NCBI RefSeq assembly: GCF_016124325.1
Contig: NZ_WGNY01000008.1
Coordinates: 124,001-188,000, forward strand
DNA from: Phenylobacterium sp.
Lineage (GTDB): Bacteria; Pseudomonadota; Alphaproteobacteria; Caulobacterales; Caulobacteraceae
Length of the DNA stretch: 64,000 nt
Reading direction: 5' to 3'
Each line of letters opens with the position of its first letter. The first letter of the stretch is position 1. The translations under genes were made by a program, and so were the position numbers. Shown piece by piece: positions 43,335 to 52,717 of the stretch. The notes beneath the pieces are model-generated. The model was not told where the DNA came from. It ran no database searches and saw only the letters and a program-made list of their open reading frames with translations.

Positions 43335-44006
43335 ATGAGACCCCTGGTTCCACTGATCGCGCTGGGCGCGCTCGCCGCCTGTTCGCCGCCGCCGGCGCAG
43401 AAGCCCGCCGAACCCGCCGCGAAGGCCGCGCCCGCCCCGCAGGCGCCCTCAACGGCCGACGCCGGCGACTATGTGATGGACCTCTCGCATACCAGCGTGA
43501 ACTTCCGGCTCTCGCACATCGGCCTGTCGAACTACACCGCGCGCTTCACCCGGATGGACGGCAAGCTCGCCTTCGATCCCGCCAACCCGGCGGCCCAGAG
43601 CGTGACCGCGACCATCGACGCCCATTCGCTGCAGACCAACTATCCCGATCCCGCCAAGCTCGACTTCGACGCCCAGGTGGAGAAGCAGTTCCTGGAAGCC
43701 GACAAGTTCCCCACCATCACCTTCGCCTCCACGAAGGTGGAGCCCACGGGCCCGCGCACCGCCACCATCACCGGCGACCTCACCCTCCATGGCGTCACCC
43801 GTCCGATCACCCTCGAAGCCACCTACAACGGCGGCTACAAGGCCGGGCAGATGGACCCCGCCGGGGCTCGTGTCGGCTTCTCGGCCCACGGCGCCTTCAA
43901 CCGCTCCGACTTCGGGATCGCCTACGGCCTGCCGGCCCCCGGCACGACGCTCGGCGTCGGCGACCGGATCGACGTGGCCATCGAGACCGAGTTCACCAAG
44001 AAGTAG
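43335..44006 (+). CDS. YceI-family periplasmic lipoprotein
   Basis: The 223-residue protein starts MRPLVPLIALGALAACSPPP with a lipobox LAAC (Cys16), then a Pro/Ala-rich linker. The YceI fold is seen in YVMDLSHTSVNFRLSHIGLSNYTARFTRMDGKLAFDP, then ATIDAHSLQTNYP, TFASTKV, TITGDLTLHGVTRPITLEA and a C-terminal FSAHGAFNRSDFGIAYG. YceI proteins form a lipocalin-like barrel that binds isoprenoid-like molecules. The ATG at 43335 is preceded by GGAGGAGACGA. It is not evidently in an operon. A GC hairpin follows the stop. Confidence 0.92.
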   Translation: MRPLVPLIALGALAACSPPPAQKPAEPAAKAAPAPQAPSTADAGDYVMDLSHTSVNFRLSHIGLSNYTARFTRMDGKLAFDPANPAAQSVTATIDAHSLQTNYPDPAKLDFDAQVEKQFLEADKFPTITFASTKVEPTGPRTATITGDLTLHGVTRPITLEATYNGGYKAGQMDPAGARVGFSAHGAFNRSDFGIAYGLPAPGTTLGVGDRIDVAIETEFTKK

Positions 44007-44021
44007 GCGGGCGACCCGCCT
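44005..44021. terminator. short hairpin between convergent genes
   Basis: AGGCGGG-CGA-CCCGCCT is a perfect 7-bp stem located in the 14-base gap between the YceI stop and the methyltransferase stop. No T-run follows, so termination is only probable. Confidence 0.45.
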
Positions 44022-45001
44022 CAGGCGCGGCCGGCCAGCCTTCGGGCCAGGGTGGCCGCCGCGCGCAGCGGCGCGGTGATCCGCCAGCTGGTCGAGCTTT
44101 CGATGGCGGCGACCCGCTCCAGCGCGGCCTCGACCCTCGCCCGCAGCTCGTCGACGTCGCCGCCGACCGACTCGCTCTCCGGCGGCAGGTCCAGCGACGC
44201 GCAGCTGGCCCGGAAGGCCTCGCGCTGCGCCTCCAGGCTCGACCCCTCCGGCAGGCGGCGCAGCGCCAGGAGAAACTCGTGCGAGCCGGCCGGCGTCGGC
44301 GCCAGCAGGGCGATCTCGAACGGCAGCAGTCCCAGCCGGCTGCACAGGTCCAGCGCGCCCAGCAGGCTGCGCGGCGTGAAGGCCCAGCAGTGGGCGTCGA
44401 TGTACTGGCCAGCCTCCTCCATCTCGCGACAGATCGCGAAGGCCGCCCGCGCGCTCGCCGTCAGGCTGGCCTCGTCGACCACGCGGCCGTCCCGGTCGGC
44501 GCCGGTGCCCGGGTCGCGATAGTGGTGGCAGAAGTCGAACACCTGCTGCGGCCCCGGCCGTCTCAGCCCGCGCAGATAGGCGTCGACGAATTCCGGGCCG
44601 TGGCTGGCGCGCCGCGCCAGGTCGAAGCTGCGCCGCTTGTCCGGCACGACGAAGCCGGCGACGCCGCCGTCCACGAGAACCGCGGCGATCTCGCCCAGCC
44701 AGCCGAACAGGTCGGGCACGTGTTCGATGACATGGCTCGACACCACATAGTCGAAGGCGCGCGCGCCGCCGACGCAGTCGAGCAGGCTGCGCTCGCCCCA
44801 GATGTGATCGACCTCGACGGCGTCTTCCGCCCGGACCTCGTCGCTGTCGGCGTACGTCCGCAGCACGTCTTCCCGCGAGGCCCGGTCCACATATTCCACC
44901 GGCCCCATGTCGCGGCTGATCATCGGCCGGTGGAAGGCGCCGATCTCCAGCCCGCGGCCGCGGGCGACGTCGATCAGGGCGAGAAGGGGTGCGCGGCTCA
45001 T
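44021..45001 (-). CDS. SAM-dependent methyltransferase with coiled-coil tail
   Basis: The 326-residue protein has a class I methyltransferase core, with LEIGAFHRPMI as the SAM-binding loop, FDYVVSSHVIEHVPDLFGWLGEIAAVL as the acidic/post-I region (methyltransferase 11 type) and FVVPDKRRSFD. The C-terminus is predicted helical with DELRARVEAALERVAAIESS and a closing STSWRITAPLRAA, a motif often found at the ends of glycosyltransferases and polysaccharide methyltransferases. ATG at 45001 is preferred over TTG 24 bases earlier. It may modify a surface polysaccharide. It stands alone here, without other surface-sugar genes. Confidence 0.75.
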   Translation of the reverse strand: MSRAPLLALIDVARGRGLEIGAFHRPMISRDMGPVEYVDRASREDVLRTYADSDEVRAEDAVEVDHIWGERSLLDCVGGARAFDYVVSSHVIEHVPDLFGWLGEIAAVLVDGGVAGFVVPDKRRSFDLARRASHGPEFVDAYLRGLRRPGPQQVFDFCHHYRDPGTGADRDGRVVDEASLTASARAAFAICREMEEAGQYIDAHCWAFTPRSLLGALDLCSRLGLLPFEIALLAPTPAGSHEFLLALRRLPEGSSLEAQREAFRASCASLDLPPESESVGGDVDELRARVEAALERVAAIESSTSWRITAPLRAAATLARRLAGRA

Positions 45002-45071
45002 CAGGGCGTCCGGTGGAACACCCAAGCCTCTATCCGTGCGAACGTGGTCTCGGCAACTCGCGAGCCGCCGG

Positions 45072-46469
45072 TCAGGGGCGGACCGCGCCGTCCCGTTCGG
45101 CCAACTGCCTCTTGGACGCCTCGGTGCCCGGCGGGTGAGTGCCCCGCAGCGACTGCCCCGCCGTCTCCACCATGAACACCAGGGCGATCATGCCGACCAC
45201 GCACGAGCCCATCATGTAGTAGGCGGGCATCAGGGTGTCCCCGGTCTCCGAGATCAGCCACGAATTCATCGCCGGCGCGGTGCCCCCGAACAGCGAGGTG
45301 GCCACGTTGTAGGCGATGGCGAAGCCGGCGAACCTGGCCTGGGTCGGGAACATGGCCGGGAAGGTCGCCGAGATGGTGGCCAGCTGCGGCGCGTAGAGCA
45401 GGCCCAGCAGCGCGAAGCCCACGATGGCGCCCGCCAGGCTCACCGACATCAGGTGGTAGAGCGGGATCACCAGCAGGAAGAGCCCGATCAGCGAGATCCA
45501 CCACATCGGCTTGCGCCCGATCCGGTCCGACAGGGCGCCGGCGAACGGCAGCACCGCCATCATGAACAGCATGCCGATGATGGGCACGGCCAGCGCCTCG
45601 CCGGTCGACAGGCCCAGCCGCCGCTCCAGGTAGGTCGGCATGTAGCTGAGCAGGGTATAGTTCACCACGTTGAGCGCCACGACGAGCCCGCTCAGCACCA
45701 GGATCTGCTTCCAATAGCGCGCGAACAGCTGGCCCAGGTGCGGGGCGTCTTTCTCCGCGATGTCCTCGGCGTGGTACAGTTCGTTGAAGACCGGCGTGTC
45801 CTCGATCCGCGAGCGCAGGTACAGCCCCACGAGGCCCAGGGGCGCCGCCACCAGGAACGGGAGCCGCCAGCCCCAGGCGTGCATCGCCTCGTCGCCCAGC
45901 AGGAACGACGCCGAGAGCATCAGGATCGCCCCCAGCGAGAAGCCCGACAGCGTGCCGAACTCCAGGAAACTGCCGAAGAAGCCGCGGCGCTTGTCGGGGG
46001 CGTACTCCGACATGAAGGTGGCCGCCCCGCCATACTCCCCGCCGGTGGAGAAGCCCTGGATCATCCGCAGGGCCACGAGCGCCGCCGGCGCCCAGAAGCC
46101 GATGTCGTCGTAGCTGGGGATCAGGCCCACGAGGAAGGTGGCCGCGGCCATCAGCAGGATGGTCATGGCCAGGATCGACTTGCGCCCGAACCGGTCGCCC
46201 AAGGGGCCCCAGACCATGCCCCCCAGCGGCCGGATCAGGAACGAGACGGCGAAGGTCGCCAGGGCGAACAGCGTCGCCTCCTGGGCTTCGCCGGGGAACA
46301 GCGCCTGGGAGATGTAGGTCACGCCATAGGCGTAGATCCCGTAGTCGAACCACTCCGTCGCATTGCCGATCGCCGAGGCCGCCACGGCCCGGCGTAGCGC
46401 CGCGGGCGACGCGGCGTGGCGCGTCTGGTCGATCAGGTCGGGCTGGCTGGCGGCCTCGTCAGGACTCAT
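45072..46469 (-). CDS. MHS-family MFS transporter (ProP-like), probable osmolyte importer
   Basis: The 465-residue twelve-helix transporter shows MHS signatures: ASAIGNATEWFDYGIYAYGV at TM1, FLIRPLGGMVWGPLGDRFGRK in loop 2-3, and RMIQGFSTGGEYGGAATFMSEYAPDKRRGFFGS at TM4-5. These match ProP proline/betaine:H+ symporters and related alpha-ketoglutarate permeases. It is the last gene of the ectoine unit, with its ATG 12 bases past the stop of the preceding MFS gene. The coiled-coil C-terminal extension of E. coli ProP is absent. In this context uptake of ectoine, proline or betaine is likely (inference). Confidence 0.85.
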   Translation of the reverse strand: MSPDEAASQPDLIDQTRHAASPAALRRAVAASAIGNATEWFDYGIYAYGVTYISQALFPGEAQEATLFALATFAVSFLIRPLGGMVWGPLGDRFGRKSILAMTILLMAAATFLVGLIPSYDDIGFWAPAALVALRMIQGFSTGGEYGGAATFMSEYAPDKRRGFFGSFLEFGTLSGFSLGAILMLSASFLLGDEAMHAWGWRLPFLVAAPLGLVGLYLRSRIEDTPVFNELYHAEDIAEKDAPHLGQLFARYWKQILVLSGLVVALNVVNYTLLSYMPTYLERRLGLSTGEALAVPIIGMLFMMAVLPFAGALSDRIGRKPMWWISLIGLFLLVIPLYHLMSVSLAGAIVGFALLGLLYAPQLATISATFPAMFPTQARFAGFAIAYNVATSLFGGTAPAMNSWLISETGDTLMPAYYMMGSCVVGMIALVFMVETAGQSLRGTHPPGTEASKRQLAERDGAVRP

Positions 46470-46481
46470 GGGCGCTCCGGT

Positions 46482-47714
46482 TCAGGTCTCTTCGACGGCG
46501 GCCAGGGGATCGAGGGCCGCCGAGACGGGCGTGGTCCGCGGCAGGGCCTGGTAGGGGCCTTGCTGGGCGCTGGGCACCGGCGGCCGCGCCGCCAGCCGCC
46601 ACAGGCCGAAGCCCAGGGCCGCGACCGCGCAAATGGCGATGAAGGCGAACAGCCCCACGGCCCCGAGCAGCGAAAGCGCCGAGGCGCCGCCCAGCGGGCC
46701 GATCGCCGCGCCGGCGGAATAGACCAGCACCAGTCCGCTGGTGGCGCTGACCCGCTCCTCGGGCGCCACATGGTCGTTCGCATGGGCGACGCACAGCGGG
46801 TAGAGGGCGAAGCTGAGCCCGCCGAACAGGCCGCCCAGCATCGGAAGTAGCGGGCCCGGCGCGCCCAGCAGCGCCATGGTCCCCGCGACCAGGGCCGCCC
46901 CGGCGAAGGCGCCGACGATCACCTTGCGCCGGTCGAGACGGTCCGACAGCCAGCCCAGCGGCCATTGCAGGGCCACGCCGCCCACGATCACCGCGCTCAT
47001 GAAGCCGGCGGTCGCCGACAGCCCCAGGCCCAGCCTCTGGGCGTAGACCGCGCCCAGGCCGTAGAAGGCGCCCATGATCAGGCCGATCACCGCGGCGCCG
47101 ACCATGCCCAGCGGCGAGATCGCGTACAGCCGGCCCAGCGACGGCGGTGGAAAGGCCCCCAGCGTCGGGCTGATCGCGCCCGTCAGCGTGATCGGGATGA
47201 TGGAGAGCGAGATCAGGATCGCGCCGGCGATGAACGGCAGGCCCGGCGAGCCGCGGTCGAATTCCAGCAGGAACTGCCCCGCCGCCTGGCCGGCGTAGAG
47301 GGCGATCATGTAGGCCGCCAGCACCAGCCCGCGATCCGCCGCTTCGGCCCGTTCGTTCAGCCAGCTCTCCAGGCAGACGTAGACCCCGGCCACCGAGAAG
47401 CCGTTCACGAACCGCAGCACCGACCACAGCGCCACGTCCTGGCGAAGCGCGAAGCTCAGGGTGCTGGCGGTCAGCAGCGCCACGAAGGCGGCGAAGGCGC
47501 GGATGTGGCCCACCCGCGCGATCACCCGCCCCGCCTGGAGCGATCCCAGCGTCAGCCCGGCGAAATAGGCCGTCGCCACCAGGCCGATCAGGAGGGCGTC
47601 CACGCGCGCGTGCTCCAGCCGCACGCTCACCAGCGTCCCCATGAAGCCGGCCCCCGCCATCAGGATCATGATGGCCATCAGCAGGCTGCGGACGGACCGG
47701 ACCGCGCTCAGCAT
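46482..47714 (-). CDS. MFS transporter (YcaD-like), within the ectoine unit
   Basis: The 410-residue membrane protein has twelve hydrophobic segments and the YcaD-type features MAIMILMAGAGFMGTLVSVRL, VATAYFAGLTLGSLQAGRVIARVGHIRAF and RFVNGFSVAGVYVCLESWLNERA. The polar C-terminus is about 25 residues. Its ATG is 68 bases after the stop of the aspartate kinase gene and it closely precedes the ProP-like gene. The position in the unit suggests transport of an osmolyte or a precursor amino acid, or export, but the family has broad, mostly unknown substrates. Confidence 0.8.
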   Translation of the reverse strand: MLSAVRSVRSLLMAIMILMAGAGFMGTLVSVRLEHARVDALLIGLVATAYFAGLTLGSLQAGRVIARVGHIRAFAAFVALLTASTLSFALRQDVALWSVLRFVNGFSVAGVYVCLESWLNERAEAADRGLVLAAYMIALYAGQAAGQFLLEFDRGSPGLPFIAGAILISLSIIPITLTGAISPTLGAFPPPSLGRLYAISPLGMVGAAVIGLIMGAFYGLGAVYAQRLGLGLSATAGFMSAVIVGGVALQWPLGWLSDRLDRRKVIVGAFAGAALVAGTMALLGAPGPLLPMLGGLFGGLSFALYPLCVAHANDHVAPEERVSATSGLVLVYSAGAAIGPLGGASALSLLGAVGLFAFIAICAVAALGFGLWRLAARPPVPSAQQGPYQALPRTTPVSAALDPLAAVEET

Positions 47715-47782
47715 GGCGCCTCAACAGCCCTCTCCGCCGTGACGCCGCCGCCACGGCTCGGAGTCGGGGGCGCGCGCCACGG

Positions 47783-49228
47783 TCAAGCCGCGGTCTGCAG
47801 GCTGCGCCGGGCCACGCCGTCGCCAACGAGCCGCGCGTGCAGGGCGCAGACGGCGACCTTGTAGTCACGCTCGTTGATGATGAACTGCAGGTCGACGCGG
47901 CGGATGAGCTGCTGCATCCCCAGGATCTCGACTCCGGCGTCCGTCAGCGCCTGCGCCGCCACGGCCGTGAGGCCCGGCACGTTCAGGTCGCTGCCGATCG
48001 CCGAGACCAGGGCCACGCGCGAGGTGGAGATGGACGCGTTCGGGAACTGCCGCTCCAGGTCGCCGATCACCCGCTTGATCTGCTTCGGATTGGCGTCGAC
48101 GTAGTGGGCGATGGTGTTGGCGTTCGACACCTTCGAGACGATCCGCACGCGATGCCGCGTCAGGGTCTCCAGGATGCCGGCGTCGTAGCCCTTCACCCCC
48201 ACCATGTCCTGTTCGAACAGCTCCAGCGCGGTGATCCCCTGGGCGCCGGCGACGATCTCGACCCGCGGCTCCGCCGATACGAAGTCGGACCAGATCGTCG
48301 TGCCCTGGTCGCCCGGTTCGAAGGTGTTGCGCACGCACAGCGGGATGCCCGCCTGGCGCAGCCCCCCCGCGGCGCGCGGATGCAGCGCCTCCATGCCCAG
48401 GTTGGCCAGCTGGTCGGCGACGTCGTAGTTGGTCCGCCCGATCTTGCGCACCGCGTCCGCGCCCACGAGCTTGGGGTCGGCGCTGGAAAGGTGGAACTCC
48501 TTGTGCACGATCGCCTCGCGCGCGCCGGTCAGCACGGCGATGCGGCTGAACACCACCTCGCTGTAGCCGCGGCCGTACTCGGCCATCAGCCCCTCGCGCC
48601 CCTTGGCGTAGCCGGTGACGATGGCCAGCTCCGAGGTCAGATCGATACGGGCGAAGGCCGCCTCGATCTGCTCGTTCAGGCTCAAGGGCGACTGCTCGTC
48701 CCAGCCGGTCAGGTCCACCATGCGGGCGTTCACGCCCCGGCGGCGCAGTTCGCGCGTCAGGTTGAAGGCGCTGTGCGCCTCGCCGATCGAGGCCAGCATC
48801 TCGCGCACCGCGCCCAGCTGGCCGTCCAACCGGAAGTGGCCGTGGGCGCACAGGCGCTGCAGGTCCTCCAGGCACGAGCGCGCCCGGCGGACCCGCTCCT
48901 CCACGAAGGCGTCGGCCGCGTCGCGATCCTCGCCTTGCGGGAACCGCTCGGCGTTGAGCCGCCGCGCCTCGGCCGCCAGGTCGTCCAGGGCGGCGCGCCA
49001 GCCGCGCCCCTCCCCCGTCGCGTCGGCCACGAACATCGCGTAGACGCCCGGCTGGCCCGTCCGCTTGTGCTCCAGCAGGCGGTCGGTCATCCCCCCGTAG
49101 GCCGAGACCACGAAGGCCCGGCGGTACAGGGCCTGGCCCCGTCGCTCGCCGATGATGACGTTGTCGATCACCGCGCGGGTGTCCGACATCGACGTGCCGC
49201 CGATCTTCTCGACGGTATGGCCCGACAT
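47783..49228 (-). CDS. ask_ect: aspartate kinase specialised for ectoine synthesis
   Basis: The 481-residue protein starts HTVEKIGGTSMSD, the aspartate kinase KxGGTS active-site motif, and contains FVVSAYGGMTDRLLEHK and VTGYAKGREGLMAEYGRGYSE. Two ACT-like regulatory segments occupy the end (VGVKGYDAGILETLTRHRVRIVSKVSNA and ALVSAIGSDLNVPGLTAVAAQALTDAG). It lies downstream of ectD, overlapping its stop by one base. Ectoine-cluster kinases form a distinct group less sensitive to lysine/threonine feedback and raise aspartate-semialdehyde supply. The product feeds aspartate-semialdehyde dehydrogenase (not in the window) and then EctB. Confidence 0.92.
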   Translation of the reverse strand: MSGHTVEKIGGTSMSDTRAVIDNVIIGERRGQALYRRAFVVSAYGGMTDRLLEHKRTGQPGVYAMFVADATGEGRGWRAALDDLAAEARRLNAERFPQGEDRDAADAFVEERVRRARSCLEDLQRLCAHGHFRLDGQLGAVREMLASIGEAHSAFNLTRELRRRGVNARMVDLTGWDEQSPLSLNEQIEAAFARIDLTSELAIVTGYAKGREGLMAEYGRGYSEVVFSRIAVLTGAREAIVHKEFHLSSADPKLVGADAVRKIGRTNYDVADQLANLGMEALHPRAAGGLRQAGIPLCVRNTFEPGDQGTTIWSDFVSAEPRVEIVAGAQGITALELFEQDMVGVKGYDAGILETLTRHRVRIVSKVSNANTIAHYVDANPKQIKRVIGDLERQFPNASISTSRVALVSAIGSDLNVPGLTAVAAQALTDAGVEILGMQQLIRRVDLQFIINERDYKVAVCALHARLVGDGVARRSLQTAA

Positions 49229-50148
49229 CAGGCCGCCCTCTCTTCGAGCAGGCCCCGGACCGGTCGGACGGCCTCCATCCCCTCGCGCGTGGCGATGAAC
49301 GACGGACGCGGCGCGCGGCCCCCGAACGGCGCGACCAGCCGGTTCGAGACGGCGTTGTAGACCAGGAACGCATTGGCCCGCGGGTACGGCGTGATGTTGC
49401 CGTTCGAGCCGTGCATGGTGTTGCAGTCGAACACGACGATCGAACCCGCCGGCCCGGTGGGCGCGACGATGCCGCCCTCGTCCGCCAGCCGGCTCAGGCT
49501 GTCGCGGTCGGGGACGCCGTACTCCTGCTTGCGCAGCGACTGCTTGTAGTGGTCCTCCGGCGTCTCGCCGACGCAGGTGACGTAGTGCTTGTGCGATCCC
49601 GGCATCACCATCAGCGGTCCGTTGACCGGGTGGTTGTCGACGAGTTGCACCGACATCGACAGCGCCCGCATGCGCGGCATGCCGTCCTCGACGTGCCAGG
49701 TCTCGAAGTCGGAGTGCCAGTAGAACTCCTTGCCGTCGAAGCCGGTCTTGTAGTTCAGCCGCGACTGGTGGACGTAGACCTCGTCGCCGAGGATGTGGCG
49801 CGCGATCGAGACGAGGCGCTCGTCCGCGGCCAGGCGCGAGAACAGCCGGCTCTGCTCGTGGATCGCGAAGATCGAGCGCAGCACGCCGGAATTGGGCTCG
49901 GCGATCAGGGTCTCGGGGTCAACGGTTTCGGGCGAGCGGCGCAGGTGTTCCAGCTCGGCCTGCATGGCGGCCACTTCGTCAGCGTCGAGAACGCCATCCA
50001 GCACCAGGAAGCCGTCGCGCTCGAACGCCGCGGCCTGGGCGGCCGTCAGCGGCGCGCCATCGGCGGCGGGCGAATGGACCACGGGGTCCCGGCGCGGAAG
50101 CCATCGCGGCTCGGGCGCGACCCGGGACGGGTAAAGGTCATCTGTCAT
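49228..50148 (-). CDS. ectD: ectoine 5-hydroxylase
   Basis: The 306-residue Fe(II)/2-oxoglutarate oxygenase has the EctD hallmark FYWHSDFETWHVEDGMP, with iron ligands H145 and D147, and the third ligand H246 in NTMHGSNGN; these are nearly the positions known for Virgibacillus EctD. Arg for 2-oxoglutarate follows in TPYPRANAFL. It converts ectoine to 5-hydroxyectoine in the cytoplasm, a solute favoured at heat or desiccation stress. ATG at 50148, 22 bases after the ectC stop. Its stop overlaps the aspartate kinase start, indicating one transcript. Confidence 0.96.
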   Translation of the reverse strand: MTDDLYPSRVAPEPRWLPRRDPVVHSPAADGAPLTAAQAAAFERDGFLVLDGVLDADEVAAMQAELEHLRRSPETVDPETLIAEPNSGVLRSIFAIHEQSRLFSRLAADERLVSIARHILGDEVYVHQSRLNYKTGFDGKEFYWHSDFETWHVEDGMPRMRALSMSVQLVDNHPVNGPLMVMPGSHKHYVTCVGETPEDHYKQSLRKQEYGVPDRDSLSRLADEGGIVAPTGPAGSIVVFDCNTMHGSNGNITPYPRANAFLVYNAVSNRLVAPFGGRAPRPSFIATREGMEAVRPVRGLLEERAA

Positions 50149-50170
50149 GTTACGCGATACTCCTTGCGCC

Positions 50171-50563
50171 TCAGACGGGCTCGGCTTCGAGCGGATAGGC
50201 GCCGGTCTCGTCGTGGACCTCGCGCCCCGTCACGGGCGGGTTGAACACGCAGGCCATCACCATCTCGGTGCGGCCGCGCAGGATGTGCCGGTCGTGCGTG
50301 TTCAGGGCGTACATCACGCCCGGGCGGATCTCGTGGATCTCGCCCGTCGCGAGGTCCTCGATCGAGCCCTCGCCGGAGATGCAGTACACGTTCTCCAGGT
50401 GGTTCTTGTAGTGCATCGGCAGCTCGGCGCCGGCGTAGATGGTGGTGATGTGGAACGAGAAGCCCATGCCGTCGTCCTTCAGGAGCAGGCGCGTGCTTTC
50501 CCACCCCTTGGAGACGACGCGGCGTCGGGTGCCGTTGGCTTCGGCGAGGTCGCGGACGATCAT
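50171..50563 (-). CDS. ectC: L-ectoine synthase
   Basis: The 130-residue cupin matches EctC in length and motifs: [16 protein letters not shown], then [41 protein letters not shown] with the catalytic/metal Glu and His-rich cup, [14 protein letters not shown] and [20 protein letters not shown]. It cyclises N-gamma-acetyl-diaminobutyrate to ectoine with loss of water. GAGGAGAATATCC precedes the ATG. It lies between ectB and ectD, each gap under 25 bases. Confidence 0.97.
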   Translation of the reverse strand: MIVRDLAEANGTRRRVVSKGWESTRLLLKDDGMGFSFHITTIYAGAELPMHYKNHLENVYCISGEGSIEDLATGEIHEIRPGVMYALNTHDRHILRGRTEMVMACVFNPPVTGREVHDETGAYPLEAEPV

Positions 50564-50574
50564 GGATATTCTCC

Positions 50575-51882
50575 TCAGGCTGCGGAGTTCAGCTCGGCGT
50601 CGCGCGCCTGAGCCACCGCGTTGGACAGGATGTCGAGGCCGCGCTCGAGGTCGGCGTCGTCGATGGTGAGGGGGGCCAGCACCTTGACGATCTGGTCATG
50701 GGCGCCGCTGGTCTCGATGATCAGGCCGCGCTCGAAGGCGGCGCTGACGATGCGTGACGAGACCTCGCCGCCGCCCACGTCGATGCCGCGCATCATGCCG
50801 CGGCCCTTCACGCCGACCACGACGTCGGGGTAGCGCGCGGCGATCTCCTCCAGGCGCGCGGCCAGCCGTTCGCCCTTGCGGCGCACGTCGGCCTCGAACG
50901 CCCCGTCGCCCCAGAAGGTCTCGATCGCCGCCCGGGCGGTGACGAAGGCGTGGCAGTTCCCGCGGAACGTGCCGTTGTGCTCGCCGGGCGTCCAGATGTC
51001 GCGCTCGGGCCGGATCAGGGTCAGCGCCATGGGCAGGCCCAGGCCCGACAGGGACTTGGCCATGGTGACGATGTCGGGGCTGATCCCCATGCCCTCGAAG
51101 CTGAAGAAGCTGCCCGTGCGGCCACAGCCGGCCTGGATGTCGTCGACGATGAAGAGGGCGCCGTGCTTGCGGGCCACCGCCTCGATGGCGCGCAGCCATT
51201 CGGCCGAGGCCACGTTCAGCCCGCCCTCGCCCTGAACCGTCTCGACCACGATGGCGGCCGGCGGATCGATCCCGCCGGAGGGATCGGAGAGCTGCTGGTC
51301 GAGTTGGGCGGCGGTGTCGACGTCCGGGCCGAAGTAGCTATCGTAGGCCGCCCGGGTCACGCCCTCCAGCGAGACGCCCGCCGCGCCGCGGTGGTGCTGG
51401 TTGCCCGTGGCCGCCAGCGCGCCCAGGGTCACGCCGTGGAAGCCGTTGGTGAAGGCGATCACATTGGTCCGCCCCGTGGCCTTGCGGGCCAGCTTCAGCG
51501 CCGCCTCGATGGCGTTGGCGCCCGTGGGGCCGGTGAACTGGGCGCGGTAGTAGAGGCCGCGCGGGCGCAGGATCACGCGCTCGAACGCCTCCAGGAACTC
51601 GGCCTTGGCCCGGCTGTGCATGTCCAGGCTGTGGGTCACCCCGTCGCCCAGGATGTAGTCGACCAGGCGCTGCTTCAGCACCGGGTGGTTGTGGCCGTAG
51701 TTCAGGGTCGAGCAGCCGCTCAGGAAATCGATCCAGGCGCGGCCCTTGGCGTCGTAGAGGTGCGATCCGCGGCCGCGCTCGAACACGGCCGGGAAGCTGC
51801 GGGAATACGAACGGACCCGGCTTTCCAGGCGTTCGAAGGTGGCGAATGGGCGCGGCGTCGCCGCGACTTCGGCGTCGTACAT
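50575..51882 (-). CDS. ectB: diaminobutyrate-2-oxoglutarate transaminase
   Basis: The 435-residue class III aminotransferase shows the PLP lysine K276 in [17 protein letters not shown], with [20 protein letters not shown] providing the Asp/Gln cofactor contacts and [25 protein letters not shown] the phosphate/substrate region. These match EctB, which moves an amino group from glutamate to aspartate-semialdehyde to give L-2,4-diaminobutyrate. The ATG at 51882 sits 26 bases after the ectA stop. ectC starts 11 bases after its own stop. Confidence 0.96.
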   Translation of the reverse strand: MYDAEVAATPRPFATFERLESRVRSYSRSFPAVFERGRGSHLYDAKGRAWIDFLSGCSTLNYGHNHPVLKQRLVDYILGDGVTHSLDMHSRAKAEFLEAFERVILRPRGLYYRAQFTGPTGANAIEAALKLARKATGRTNVIAFTNGFHGVTLGALAATGNQHHRGAAGVSLEGVTRAAYDSYFGPDVDTAAQLDQQLSDPSGGIDPPAAIVVETVQGEGGLNVASAEWLRAIEAVARKHGALFIVDDIQAGCGRTGSFFSFEGMGISPDIVTMAKSLSGLGLPMALTLIRPERDIWTPGEHNGTFRGNCHAFVTARAAIETFWGDGAFEADVRRKGERLAARLEEIAARYPDVVVGVKGRGMMRGIDVGGGEVSSRIVSAAFERGLIIETSGAHDQIVKVLAPLTIDDADLERGLDILSNAVAQARDAELNSAA

Positions 51883-51908
51883 GGCGGTTTCGACTCTTGC
51901 TTTGAGGA

Positions 51909-52472
51909 TCAGGGCCGCTGGGAGGCGGCGGGGAACGGTCCGATGGTGAGAAGGTGCTCGGTGGCGTGGCCGGTCGGCAGGTGGCCGCCTTCCAGCAGCC
52001 AGGGCTCGCGCGACGTCGGCGCGGCGAGACGCTCGGCCAACCGTCCGAACAGCGCCCAGGAGGCCTTGTTGTCGGCGGTGATCGTGGTCTTCAGCCGGCG
52101 CACGCCGCTGCAGGCGGGCCGTGCGAGAAGCGCGTCCAGCAGTCGGTCGCCCAGGCCCTGTCCGCGCGCGGCGGGACCGACAGCGACTTGCCAGACGAAG
52201 ATGGTCTCGGGGTCTTCGGGCGGCCTGTAGCCCGAGAGCCAGCCGACCAGTTCACGGTCCCGGAACGCCGCCACGCAGGTCCCGGCGAAGTGCGCGCACT
52301 GCACGAGATTGCAGTACGCCGAATTCTCGTCGAGCGGCGGGCAGGACCGGATCAGCGCGTGGACGGCAGGACCATCCGAAACGTTCGGGGGCCGGAACGT
52401 GAAGCGCTCCGCCGATGCTGCGGAATGCCCCGTACGCCGCTTCGGCTCCCCGCGAAGCGTTGCGATATCCAT
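51909..52472 (-). CDS. ectA: diaminobutyrate acetyltransferase
   Basis: The ~187-residue GNAT protein has FTFRPPNVSDGPAVHALIRSCPPLDENSAYCNLVQCAHFAGTC, characteristic of EctA, and the acetyl-CoA loop VAVGPAARGQGLGDRLLDAL. It acetylates the gamma-amino group of diaminobutyrate. ATG at 52472 is chosen: no ribosome site precedes it, but a -35/-10 pair places the transcription start at this codon, so a leaderless message fits. ATG at 52490 would lie within the operator/-10 region. Regulation by the divergent MarR-type EctR is likely. Confidence 0.93.
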   Translation of the reverse strand: MDIATLRGEPKRRTGHSAASAERFTFRPPNVSDGPAVHALIRSCPPLDENSAYCNLVQCAHFAGTCVAAFRDRELVGWLSGYRPPEDPETIFVWQVAVGPAARGQGLGDRLLDALLARPACSGVRRLKTTITADNKASWALFGRLAERLAAPTSREPWLLEGGHLPTGHATEHLLTIGPFPAASQRP

Positions 52473-52507
52473 GTCTATATATTTCGACATACGAACCAAT
52501 CCGTCAA
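52472..52507 (-). promoter_or_regulatory. ectA promoter and overlapping EctR-type operator 1
   Basis: On the minus strand, TTGACG (52507-52502) is followed after 17 bases by AAATAT (52484-52479), so initiation would fall at or next to the ectA ATG at 52472. The operator-like TATATTTCGACATACGAA (52478-52495, plus strand) covers the -10 element. A bound MarR-type regulator there would block polymerase. Confidence 0.6.
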
Positions 52508-52596
52508 CCCGAACGCATCGACAAACGGCAGAATGAGCCGATGGTTGCACAGATTTTCCCCGAAAGTCCGTGCGTCACCGAGGGGCGTCAACCCTC

Positions 52597-52619
52597 AATA
52601 TTTCGATATTCAAAATATC
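52597..52619. promoter_or_regulatory. EctR-type operator 2 (nested inverted repeats)
   Basis: AATATTTCGATATTCAAA (52597-52614) matches operator 1 at 14 of 18 positions in the same orientation. It overlaps GATATT-CAA-AATATC (52605-52619). It lies about 100 bases upstream of the ectR start and may mediate autoregulation. Confidence 0.62.
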
Positions 52620-52717
52620 TCGCGACAAGAGAGCGCCGCGGCTGGGGCCGGGCGCGATCTTGCGCGGCGACGAATCCGGGAGGACAAGTCGGGCTTCACG
52701 GTCGCGGGAACTTTGCG